Positions 41,542-49,147 of a DNA stretch of 64,000 nucleotides are shown piece by piece (the first letter of the stretch is position 1; each line of letters starts with the position of its first letter). The notes under the pieces are model-generated. The model had not been told where the DNA came from. It saw nothing but the letters and a program-made list of their open reading frames with translations, and made no database searches. Position numbers and translations under genes: made by a program. The stretch is from the NCBI GenBank assembly GCA_021822495.1, contig JAKAQO010000001.1:328808-392807 (forward strand), given 5' to 3'. Origin of the DNA: a bacterium. Its GTDB lineage: Bacteria > Elusimicrobiota > Elusimicrobia > UBA1565 > UBA9628.

Positions 41542-42045
41542 CTAATGTTTTGGGATGAGCGTCATAAAAAGACGATTCCGGTCGTTTTGGGGAGCCTGTT
41601 CGATGGAACTCGTCATCTCCAGCCTCGTCCGAATATCGTCCAACAACTTCATTCCCAAATCCTTATGCTGCATTTCCCGCCCGCGAAAGACCACCATCAC
41701 TCTCACCTTGTCGCGGGCGGCCAAAAATTCCCCGATCTGTTTAATCTTAACTTCTAAATCATGAACCCCAATATGGGGCTTAAAACGCACTTCTTTGAGC
41801 ATTCCCGCTTTTTGATTCTTGCGGGCTTCTCTTTCCTTCTTTTCCTGCTCGTACTTATACTTTGAAAAATCGAGTATCTTACAGACCGGCGGGTTGGCCG
41901 TGGGCGCGATCTCAATCAAGTCCAACCCTCTTTGCCGGGCCATCGCCAAAGCTTCCGGCAACGGACGCACCCCGACCTGAGTCCCATCCGAATCAATCAC
42001 CCGAACTTCTCTCGCGGAAATGCGGTTATTAATCCGAACCTGCAC
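41542..42045 (-). CDS. infC: Translation initiation factor IF-3
   Basis: 167 aa from GTG 42045; INNRISAREVRVIDSDGTQV and RGLDLIEIAPTANPPVCKIL in the N-domain and VRFKPHIGVHDLEVKIKQIG in the C-domain are classical IF3. The GTG has no ribosome-binding site close by. An in-frame ATA at 42069, just after GAGGGAAT, would add NKFTKNS-type residues and may be the true start, since infC often uses rare start codons. It heads infC-rpmI-rplT-pheS-pheT and is divergent from trpS. Confidence 0.93.
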   Translation of the reverse strand: MQVRINNRISAREVRVIDSDGTQVGVRPLPEALAMARQRGLDLIEIAPTANPPVCKILDFSKYKYEQEKKEREARKNQKAGMLKEVRFKPHIGVHDLEVKIKQIGEFLAARDKVRVMVVFRGREMQHKDLGMKLLDDIRTRLEMTSSIEQAPQNDRNRLFMTLIPKH

Positions 42046-42101
42046 GCTGTTTTTAGTAAACTTGTTTATATTCCCTCGGGGAAAACTGCTAATATCTAAA
42101 A

Positions 42102-42107
42102 TATACT
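42102..42107 (+). promoter_or_regulatory. -10 box of trpS
   Basis: TATACT lies 4 bases before the ATG at 42112 (a second in-frame start is not available; ATG 42116 is out of frame). Transcription would start at or inside the first codon, implying a leaderless or very short-leader mRNA. No good -35 box is seen at the usual distance. Confidence 0.45.
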
Positions 42108-42111
42108 GACA

Positions 42112-43254
42112 ATGAATGATACCAAGTTAACCGACTTCGCGTCAAGCAAGAACGCCGCAAAGACTGTCGTTTTTTCCGGGATGCGGCCAACCGGCAGGCT
42201 TCATCTCGGCAATTATTTCGGCGCGCTCAAAAACTGGATTGAACTTCAGGAGAAATATTCCTGCTATTTTTGCGTGGTGGATTGGCACATGCTGACGACC
42301 GGATACGCGGACACCTCTAAACTTCAAGAAAACATCCGCGAGATGGTCTTGGATTGGCTGGCGGCGGGGCTTGACCCCAAGAAATGCGTCATTTTTAAGC
42401 AGTCCGACGTTTCCGAACACGCGGAGTTGGCGCTTCTTTTAGGGATGGTCACAAATCTATCTTGGTTGGAAAATAATCCCACCTGGAAAGATCAGCTTCA
42501 GGAATTGGCGATGACAAAAGCTTCGAAGGCGGAGGAAGTCATCGGAACAGCGTTCGTCCGAAAAGAAGAGAGCGAAATACTAGTCGCGGAAAGAATGGTC
42601 TCCGAATTAGCGCCCCGCACCTTCGGTTTTCTCGGATACCCCGTTCTCCAAGCCGCCGATATTTTCCTTTATAACGCGAATATAGTTCCCGTCGGTCATG
42701 ACCAGCTCCCCCATATTGAGCTGGCCCGAGAAATTATCCGTCAATTTAATCGCATATTTGGGAAAGTTTTTGATGAACCCCAGGCTCTCCTAACCCCGAC
42801 TCCCAAAATTCCGGGAACCGATGGGCGAAAAATGTCCAAATCCTATGAAAACACAATCCAGATGCTGGAAACCGAGGATTCTCTCAAGAGAAAAATCCAG
42901 TCTCTTTATACCGATCCGACCAGAATCAAGGCGACCGACCCCGGCCACCCAGAACCCTGCTCGGACAACCCGCCAGGCTGCGCGGCATTTTCTCTCCATA
43001 AGATTTATGCGCCGGAAGACTTCGTCAAACAGCGCAAAAGTGATTGCATAGCCGGAAAAATCGGCTGTGTGGCCTGCAAAAAAGATCTTTTCGCGGAAAT
43101 GAAAGAGCCTTTTGCTCAATTTAAGGAAAAGCGGGAACAGCTTTCCTCTGACCCCAAAACCGTTTCTGAAATTCTGGAATCAGGAAAGAAAAAAGCTAAA
43201 ACTGCGGCGGCTTTAACCATGGACCGTGTTCGCCGGGCGATGAATCTCGTATAA
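42112..43254 (+). CDS. trpS: Tryptophanyl-tRNA synthetase with a 4Fe-4S-type Cys motif
   Basis: 380 aa. Class I motifs: SGMRPTGRLHLGNYFGALKN (HIGH-like) and GTDGRKMSKSYENTI (KMSKS). Residues C290, C312, C319 and C322 give C-x21-C-x6-C-x2-C, close to the 4Fe-4S anticodon-side motif described for Thermotoga maritima TrpRS. Charges tRNA-Trp. It heads the plus-strand block trpS-scpA-scpB-glgA. Confidence 0.95.
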   Translation: MNDTKLTDFASSKNAAKTVVFSGMRPTGRLHLGNYFGALKNWIELQEKYSCYFCVVDWHMLTTGYADTSKLQENIREMVLDWLAAGLDPKKCVIFKQSDVSEHAELALLLGMVTNLSWLENNPTWKDQLQELAMTKASKAEEVIGTAFVRKEESEILVAERMVSELAPRTFGFLGYPVLQAADIFLYNANIVPVGHDQLPHIELAREIIRQFNRIFGKVFDEPQALLTPTPKIPGTDGRKMSKSYENTIQMLETEDSLKRKIQSLYTDPTRIKATDPGHPEPCSDNPPGCAAFSLHKIYAPEDFVKQRKSDCIAGKIGCVACKKDLFAEMKEPFAQFKEKREQLSSDPKTVSEILESGKKKAKTAAALTMDRVRRAMNLV

Positions 43255-43261
43255 TAGGCCA

Positions 43262-44068
43262 ATGCCTATTCCAACGCTGGATATTCACCTCGAAGTTTTT
43301 GAGGGGCCGCTGGATCTTCTTCTCTTTCTCATTAAGAAAGATGATCTCGATATTCACAATATTCCATTGGCCCACATCACGCGTGAATATCTCGAATATC
43401 TACAGTTGATGAAAGATCTCAACCTCGATCTCGCGGGCGAATTCTTGGTGATGGCCTCAACCCTCATGCTTCTTAAAGCAAAATCTCTCCTCCCGCCAAC
43501 TCCGGCAACGACGGAAGAAGAACTCAATCTCCAATCTGATTTAACGGAAAAACTTCTCGAATACCAAAAGTTCAAAGCCGCTTCAGAATATCTGGAACGC
43601 CGAGGGGAAGATTTCAAAAACGTTTTCTACCGGGGAACGCCTCATTTTGAGGATTCCGAGAAAACCCTTTCCGTCGGGGTTTTTGATCTTCTCTCCGCGC
43701 TTAAGGAAATCTACGAAAGAGGGGAAAAAGATTCCCGTGAAATCATCGGCGAGGAATTTCCAATTGAAGAAAAAATTGAAAAAATTTCCAAAATGCTTGA
43801 AGCTCGCCCGGCCCTGGTCTGGGAGGAAATTTTTAATGACGAGAAGAAACGCCGGGGAATTCTCAGCTGCTTTTTAGCCCTCCTTGAGCTCGTGCGTCTT
43901 CAAAAGGTTTTTATCCGGCAAGATTCAAATTTCGGTAAAATCTTGATCTTCAAGAAAGAGGTTCAACATGGAAATGGAAATGTCTCAGCCCCTTCAGACT
44001 CAAATGGAAACCTTGGAAGCCAACCTCCCGTCCCAACCAATGGAAACGGGCACGTCTTTGGAACCTGA
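43262..44068 (+). CDS. scpA: Segregation and condensation protein A
   Basis: 268 aa. LDIHLEVFEGPLDLLLFLIK, then DLDIHNIPLAHITREYLEYL and DLAGEFLVMASTLMLLKAKS, the kleisin N-terminal features, and a C-terminal winged-helix end. The last 34 residues are low complexity and encoded within the scpB 5' end. It binds SMC with ScpB. Eight bases follow trpS. Confidence 0.93.
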   Translation: MPIPTLDIHLEVFEGPLDLLLFLIKKDDLDIHNIPLAHITREYLEYLQLMKDLNLDLAGEFLVMASTLMLLKAKSLLPPTPATTEEELNLQSDLTEKLLEYQKFKAASEYLERRGEDFKNVFYRGTPHFEDSEKTLSVGVFDLLSALKEIYERGEKDSREIIGEEFPIEEKIEKISKMLEARPALVWEEIFNDEKKRRGILSCFLALLELVRLQKVFIRQDSNFGKILIFKKEVQHGNGNVSAPSDSNGNLGSQPPVPTNGNGHVFGT

Positions 44069-44750
44069 AGAAGAAAAAACTTCCTCGGCTAAAATTTCCA
44101 TGCCTTTAGCGGGAATGATTGAGACCCTTCTTTTTATTACCGATCGCCCCCTTTCGCTTAAGCGCATTGGAGAAATCGTCAAGGAAAAAAATCCCGCCAA
44201 GCTTGAAAACGCGATTAAAGAGCTGGAAGAAAACCTAAACATCAGAAATTCCGCTCTCCGGATATTTGAAATCGCCGGCGGTTTTCAAATGGCGACTAAA
44301 CCGGAGTATGCCGCTATTGTCCGCAAATTATTCGCCGACAAAATGACCTTGAAACTTTCCAAGGCGGCCCATGAAACTCTTTCCATCATCGCATATCGCC
44401 AACCGCTGACTAGAGCTGAAATCGAAACCATTCGCGGGGTGGACGTCATCGCGGCCCTGGAAACCCTCCTTGAGAAAAAACTGATCCGCGTCGCGGGCCG
44501 AAAAGAAACGATCGGCCGGCCTCTCATGTATGAGACGACCCCGGAATTTTTAAAACACTTCGGCCTCAAGCATTTGGAAGAACTTCCTCCTATCGAACAA
44601 TTTGAGGCTTCGGAAGCCGAATCCGCTCAAGCGCCTCTCAAAGAAGAACCGGCATCGGACCCTTTGCCGCCGCAACCTCCCCTCATCGCGGAAGAAACCG
44701 CGCAAGCTCAAGAAAATTCTCCGGAACCGCCCGCCACGCCCCAATCATGA
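43968..44750 (+). CDS. scpB: Segregation and condensation protein B
   Basis: 260 aa. After a variable 45-residue head come MIETLLFITDRPLSLKRIGE and KAAHETLSIIAYRQPLTRAE plus IRGVDVIAALETLLEKKLIR, the two winged helices of ScpB. A Pro/Glu-rich tail follows. It overlaps scpA by 101 nt, unusually long for this pair; an internal start (for example M46 or M50) would reduce the overlap. Its stop overlaps the glgA start (ATGA). Confidence 0.92.
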   Translation: MEMEMSQPLQTQMETLEANLPSQPMETGTSLEPEEEKTSSAKISMPLAGMIETLLFITDRPLSLKRIGEIVKEKNPAKLENAIKELEENLNIRNSALRIFEIAGGFQMATKPEYAAIVRKLFADKMTLKLSKAAHETLSIIAYRQPLTRAEIETIRGVDVIAALETLLEKKLIRVAGRKETIGRPLMYETTPEFLKHFGLKHLEELPPIEQFEASEAESAQAPLKEEPASDPLPPQPPLIAEETAQAQENSPEPPATPQS

Positions 44751-46219
44751 AGGTCTTAATCGCGGCCTCGGAAGCCGTCCCTTTTTCCAAAACCGGGGGT
44801 TTGGCGGACGTAGCCGGAGCGCTCAGCCAGACCATCGCAAGTCTTGGAAACGAAGTTCTTCTTGTTTCCCCCAAGTATCGCTCGGTTTCCGCTCAATGGA
44901 CTCAAAACGCGCAAAAAATTTCTCTTTCCGTTTCTCTGGGGATGTCGATCTTCAACAGCCAGGCATGGATTTTTCAACACCATAAGGTTCAAGTAGTTCT
45001 CATTGATTATCCCGGGTTCTACGATCGACCAGGTCTCTACGGGGAAGCGGGACGAGATTACACGGACAACGATTTGCGTTTCGCCTTTTTTGCCAAGGCC
45101 GTCTTAGAAGCCGCAAAGGTCCTTCATTTTAAACCGGATATTCTCCACGCCCATGACTGGCAGACAGGGCTTATCGCCGCATTTCTCAAAAGTCCCCGCT
45201 CGGATGATTTCTTTGCCGACACAAAAACGATTTTCACCATTCACAATCTCGCTTATCAAGGAAATTTTCCGCCGGAAAGCGTTCAAAAATGCGGCATTGA
45301 CCCTTTGTTGTTTAATTCCGAGGGACTTGAGTTCTATCGCCAGATGAGTTTCATGAAATCAGGGCTTATTTTTTCCGATCTCCTCAACACCGTCAGCCCG
45401 ACTTATGCCCAGGAAATTCAGGCTTCTTCCGAAAGGGGATTTGGGTTTGAAGGTCTTTTAAAACATCGAAGCCGCGATCTCTACGGAATTCTCAACGGCC
45501 TGGACACGGAAACCTGGAATCCTCAAACAGACCCTCTTCTTCAAAAAAATTATTCCATAAAAAACTATGCGGAAGGAAAAGTCGCGGCCAAAAAAGCGGT
45601 TTTTACTGCCGGGAAACTCAACGTCTCTGCCCAAACCCCGCTCATTGGAATTGTCTCGCGTCTTGACCGCCAAAAAGGTCTTGATCTCGCGCTGGAAGCC
45701 ATCAAAAGCCATATCGACGGCATCGCCTTGACCGTCATTGGAACCGGAGACCCCGCGCTAGAAAAAGCTTTCTCGGATTTCGCCAAAAAATTTCCCGCGC
45801 GCGTCTATTTTCACCCCAAATTCGACGAAGCCTTCGCCCATCAGCTTTACGCGGCATCCGATCTGTTTTTAATGCCTTCCCGCTTTGAGCCTTGCGGCCT
45901 GGGGCAAATGATCGCTATGCGCTATGGTTCGGTTCCCGTCGCCAGTCGTACGGGAGGGCTAGCCGACACGGTTCTTGAGAATCCAAAAGATCGGCAAAAC
46001 GGTTTTCTTTGCGAACCCGGAGACGCCGAGGATTTAAGCCGGGCGCTGGACCGCGCCCTCAAGGCTTATGCTAAACCTTCATGGAAAGAAATCGTTCTTT
46101 CTGGAATGGGCGGCGATTTTTCCTGGACGAAATCTGCCCATCTTTATTTGAATCTCTACCAATCCGCCCAGAAATCTCGCGATGAGATTCAGTCAACCCC
46201 TACGGGAAACAGATTTTAG
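44747..46219 (+). CDS. glgA: Glycogen synthase (ADP-glucose type)
   Basis: 490 aa. AASEAVPFSKTGGLADVAGA at the N-terminus, DILHAHDWQTGLIAAFLKSP in the middle, and the C-terminal donor-site segment SRFEPCGLGQMIAMRYGSVP identify GT5 GlgA. Makes glycogen from ADP-glucose in the cytoplasm. Its end overlaps the convergent anti-sigma gene by 27 nt, leaving no room for a terminator between them. Confidence 0.95.
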   Translation: MKVLIAASEAVPFSKTGGLADVAGALSQTIASLGNEVLLVSPKYRSVSAQWTQNAQKISLSVSLGMSIFNSQAWIFQHHKVQVVLIDYPGFYDRPGLYGEAGRDYTDNDLRFAFFAKAVLEAAKVLHFKPDILHAHDWQTGLIAAFLKSPRSDDFFADTKTIFTIHNLAYQGNFPPESVQKCGIDPLLFNSEGLEFYRQMSFMKSGLIFSDLLNTVSPTYAQEIQASSERGFGFEGLLKHRSRDLYGILNGLDTETWNPQTDPLLQKNYSIKNYAEGKVAAKKAVFTAGKLNVSAQTPLIGIVSRLDRQKGLDLALEAIKSHIDGIALTVIGTGDPALEKAFSDFAKKFPARVYFHPKFDEAFAHQLYAASDLFLMPSRFEPCGLGQMIAMRYGSVPVASRTGGLADTVLENPKDRQNGFLCEPGDAEDLSRALDRALKAYAKPSWKEIVLSGMGGDFSWTKSAHLYLNLYQSAQKSRDEIQSTPTGNRF

Positions 46220-46438
46220 TTTTTCCCTTAAATGATTTTTTGCCTCTTGCGGGACCGAAACGCCCTTTTTAAGAGAACCCAACGCACCGATGGTTTTTTC
46301 GATAGTTTCCAGAAAAAGAACGCAGGGCCGGCATTCTTTCAGGTGGGATTTAAGCTTCGCTAAGGTTTTAAGGTCCAGGCTCCCGTCAACATAATCAGAC
46401 ATCTTGCGGGAAAGGCTCTTGCAATGAATATCTTTCAA
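46193..46438 (-). CDS. Zinc-finger (zf-HC2) anti-sigma factor
   Basis: 81 aa. The HC2 motif reads HLKECRPCVLF (H-x3-C-x2-C), with an upstream Cys in MKDIHC. No TM helix is present, so it is a short soluble regulator. It is encoded directly after the ECF sigma gene (4-nt overlap), which it probably controls. Confidence 0.75.
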   Translation of the reverse strand: MKDIHCKSLSRKMSDYVDGSLDLKTLAKLKSHLKECRPCVLFLETIEKTIGALGSLKKGVSVPQEAKNHLREKLKSVSRRG

Positions 46439-47016
46439 CTGACTTTTTCCTTAAATTCAAGTTCAAAACGCTCTCTTAAAAACATTCTTCCGCGATGAAG
46501 ACGAGATTTAACCGCGGGGACGCTGAGTTTCAAAATCTTGGCGGTCTCTTCCGCCGAGAGACCTTCAATATCCCGCAAAGTCAGAACCAGCCGATAATCC
46601 GCGGGAAGATCCGCTAAAGCCTTGGCCACCGCCTCCTGCAATTCTTTTTTTCTCGAAGCTTCCTCGGGGTTAGGAAACCAATCCTTAAACTCTAAAGGAC
46701 CGCCCTCCTCATCCGGGCGCCTGCGCTCCAAAAAGGACACCACGGGTTCCCGCTTTTTTTTACGAAAACGCACCCAGCAAAGATTGGCCGCGATGCGGTA
46801 AAGCCAGGTCCCCAAATTCGAACGGTTTTTAAAACCCTTGATATTTTTAAACGCCGAGAGAAAAGTTTCTTGATAGACGTCTTCCGCGTCTGAAGGCATG
46901 CCAGCGCAAACGTGATGGGCTAGGCTAAAGATTTTATTTTCGTAATTGCGAATAAGCTGGGAAAAAGCTTCCACGTCCCCGGCTTTACTTTTTTCGATGA
47001 GTTCCGCTTCTTTCAT
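46435..47016 (-). CDS. ECF RNA polymerase sigma factor (RpoE-like)
   Basis: 193 aa. Region 2: DAEDVYQETFLSAFKNIKGF and LGTWLYRIAANLCWVRFRKK. Region 4: LADLPADYRLVLTLRDIEGLS, AEETAKILKLSVPAVKSRLH with RGRMFLRE. It pairs with the downstream zf-HC2 protein. Targets are unknown; genes with shared upstream motifs in this window are candidates. Confidence 0.9.
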   Translation of the reverse strand: MKEAELIEKSKAGDVEAFSQLIRNYENKIFSLAHHVCAGMPSDAEDVYQETFLSAFKNIKGFKNRSNLGTWLYRIAANLCWVRFRKKKREPVVSFLERRRPDEEGGPLEFKDWFPNPEEASRKKELQEAVAKALADLPADYRLVLTLRDIEGLSAEETAKILKLSVPAVKSRLHRGRMFLRERFELEFKEKVS

Positions 47017-47029
47017 TAAAAAGAGCAGC

Positions 47030-48217
47030 CTAGGCTTTCACCGGAGAAGGGCTTTGGAAATTCTTCAGTAAATGGCGAGAGATCACCAATTGTTGAATTT
47101 GGGAAGAGCCTTCCCCAATCTGGTAGAGTTTGGAGTCCCTAAAAAATCGTTGCACTGGGCATTCAAGGGAAGACGCCTCGGGGCCGATGAGATCTAAAAT
47201 TTCGCTGGTCGCCCGCACGGCCAAATCCCCGCTGATGAGTTTGGCCATCGAGGCTTCTTGCGAATAAGGACGTTTTTGATCCATCAAAAACGCGGCTCTA
47301 TAGGTTAAAAGCCGGGCCGCGTCCACTTCGGAGGCGATTTGAGCCAAAACCCGCTGAGCGTAAGTCAAACCGGGGTTTTCAGGAGAAATCCCGTATTCAG
47401 TCTCGCGTTCCTTAACCCAGCGAATTCCTTCTTCCAGCGCCGCGCGGGCAATGCCAACCGAAATAGCTGAAATCGCGACGCGCCCGCCGTCTAAAACCAC
47501 CATCGCATCCCGGAAAGCGCGGCCCGCTTTTCCAATCACCGCATCCTTGGAGAGTTTGAGATTATGGAGATGGAGCTGCGCCGTATCAGATGAGCGAAGC
47601 CCCATCTTCTTCTCAATTTTTCCGATATTAAGCCCAGGGGTTCCTTTTTCCACTACAAAAGCGGTGAGGCCTTCCCGGCCGTTCTCGGTAAACTCGGCGG
47701 AGGTTTTGGCAAAAATGACATAGATTCCAGCGACCGACCCCTGAGTCGTAAAAGTCTTGGAGCCATTGAGAATCCACTGGGTCCCGTCAAACTCGGCCCG
47801 GGTTTGAATGGAAGCGGCGTCTGACCCCGCTCCCGGCTCGGTCAAGGCCCAAGCCCCGAGGTCTTGCCCCGAGGCCAAGCGCGGAATATAGCGCAGGCGC
47901 TGTTCTTCGCTTCCGTGAAGATAAATCTGGCTTGAACAAAGCCCATTGTGAGACTCAATCGTCAAAGCGATGGAAGCGTCTACTCGCCCCAACTCCTCTA
48001 AAATTACGCAAAGCCCCAACTCATCTTCTCCAAGCCCGCCGTATTTTTTGGCGAACGGAATCCCAAAGAGGCCCATCTCCTTCAGAAGCGGAACAGCCTC
48101 CCAGGAAAACTCTTCTTTCTGATCGCGCTCCTTGGCTTTAGGGGCGAGCTTTTGATCGCAAAAGTCCCGTATGCGATTTTGAAGTTCAAGATGATGGGGC
48201 GTTAAATTGAAATCCAT
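47030..48217 (-). CDS. Acyl-CoA dehydrogenase
   Basis: 395 aa, full length. GAWALTEPGAGSDAASIQTR (FAD/substrate region), KTFTTQGSVAGIYVIFAKTS and the C-terminal RDSKLYQIGEGSSQIQQLVI with its catalytic-type Glu pattern. It oxidises a short or branched acyl-CoA and passes electrons to ETF. No ETF genes are nearby. It stands alone between the sigma gene and an EamA transporter gene. Confidence 0.92.
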   Translation of the reverse strand: MDFNLTPHHLELQNRIRDFCDQKLAPKAKERDQKEEFSWEAVPLLKEMGLFGIPFAKKYGGLGEDELGLCVILEELGRVDASIALTIESHNGLCSSQIYLHGSEEQRLRYIPRLASGQDLGAWALTEPGAGSDAASIQTRAEFDGTQWILNGSKTFTTQGSVAGIYVIFAKTSAEFTENGREGLTAFVVEKGTPGLNIGKIEKKMGLRSSDTAQLHLHNLKLSKDAVIGKAGRAFRDAMVVLDGGRVAISAISVGIARAALEEGIRWVKERETEYGISPENPGLTYAQRVLAQIASEVDAARLLTYRAAFLMDQKRPYSQEASMAKLISGDLAVRATSEILDLIGPEASSLECPVQRFFRDSKLYQIGEGSSQIQQLVISRHLLKNFQSPSPVKA

Positions 48218-48226
48218 AAGCTCATT

Positions 48227-49129
48227 TTACAAGTTTTTAATCGGGGATTTTTCTCTAGCGGCCAAATAAACCCCGGCCAAAATAAAAGCTCCACCTAATG
48301 AACTCCCCCAATTGAGGCCTTCTTTCAGGAGAAAAACTCCTAAAATAGCCCCCAACAAAGGCTGAATGAAAATAAAATTAGCCAGGAGAGAAGCCGAAAC
48401 CCGTTCCATGGCTAGATTCCAAGTTAGAACTCCCAAGAAAGAAACTCCCAAGGATAAATAAAGGATGGAGGCAAGGGTGATTTTGGAGTGAACAACCTTA
48501 AGAGACGGAAAATGAACCGCCATCGCGAAAAAAAGGAGTGGGAAGACGGCGGTCGTCGAGGTTAAAGAGGTCAAACTTAAGGCATCCATTTTTTTAAGCA
48601 AGGGTTTGCCGAGGATGGTATAAAGCGCAAATAAAACGCCTTGAGCGCAGAGAAGAGCGTCTCCCAAGGAGGAACCCCGGGAAGACTTAAGTAAATAAGC
48701 GAGGGAATGCCCCTGGGCCACGATCAAAAAAGATCCGATCAAACTCAAAACTAGGGCAAAAATTTTTAAGGCGGACAACTGTTCATCTAAGAAAACAGCG
48801 GATAAAAAGACAATCGCCACGGGTTCCAAAGCCATGAGTAAAGCCGCGTGGGTCGCGCTGGAAAGTTGCTGCCCCCAAGCCCCAATCCACAAGGGCGCGT
48901 CATATCCGATGACGGCGATTAAAAAAACTCTGACCCAATCGCGAAAGCTCAAATGATTCTTTTTGAAAAACCGAAAACAGAAAGGAAGAAAGAAAGGCCC
49001 CGCCAGCGCAACCCTCCAAAACACGACAGAAAAGGGAGAAAGACTTTTTAAAGCGTAGGCCGTGGCGACAAAGGAAGCCCCTCCCAGAGCGTTGGTGAGA
49101 AAAAGCAAAAAAAACGAACTGGCGCTCAT
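48227..49129 (-). CDS. EamA/DMT-family transporter
   Basis: 300 aa. Ten TM segments in two EamA repeats; the second half includes LTSLTSTTAVFPLLFFAMAV and LLANFIFIQPLLGAILGVFL. Exports or imports small metabolites; the substrate cannot be told. It lies 9 bp after the acyl-CoA dehydrogenase start on the same strand. Confidence 0.85.
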   Translation of the reverse strand: MSASSFFLLFLTNALGGASFVATAYALKSLSPFSVVFWRVALAGPFFLPFCFRFFKKNHLSFRDWVRVFLIAVIGYDAPLWIGAWGQQLSSATHAALLMALEPVAIVFLSAVFLDEQLSALKIFALVLSLIGSFLIVAQGHSLAYLLKSSRGSSLGDALLCAQGVLFALYTILGKPLLKKMDALSLTSLTSTTAVFPLLFFAMAVHFPSLKVVHSKITLASILYLSLGVSFLGVLTWNLAMERVSASLLANFIFIQPLLGAILGVFLLKEGLNWGSSLGGAFILAGVYLAAREKSPIKNL

Positions 49130-49147
49130 TTCAGGAAATTAAACACC

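Noticed and set aside
41940-41965. TTCCGGCAAC in infC as a further copy of the leader motif
   Set aside because: It matches only part of the core, lies inside codons and lacks the second half of the motif.
42976-43078. Cys-rich segment of TrpS as a foreign insertion
   Set aside because: Similar segments occur in many bacterial TrpS; only the exact spacing is notable.
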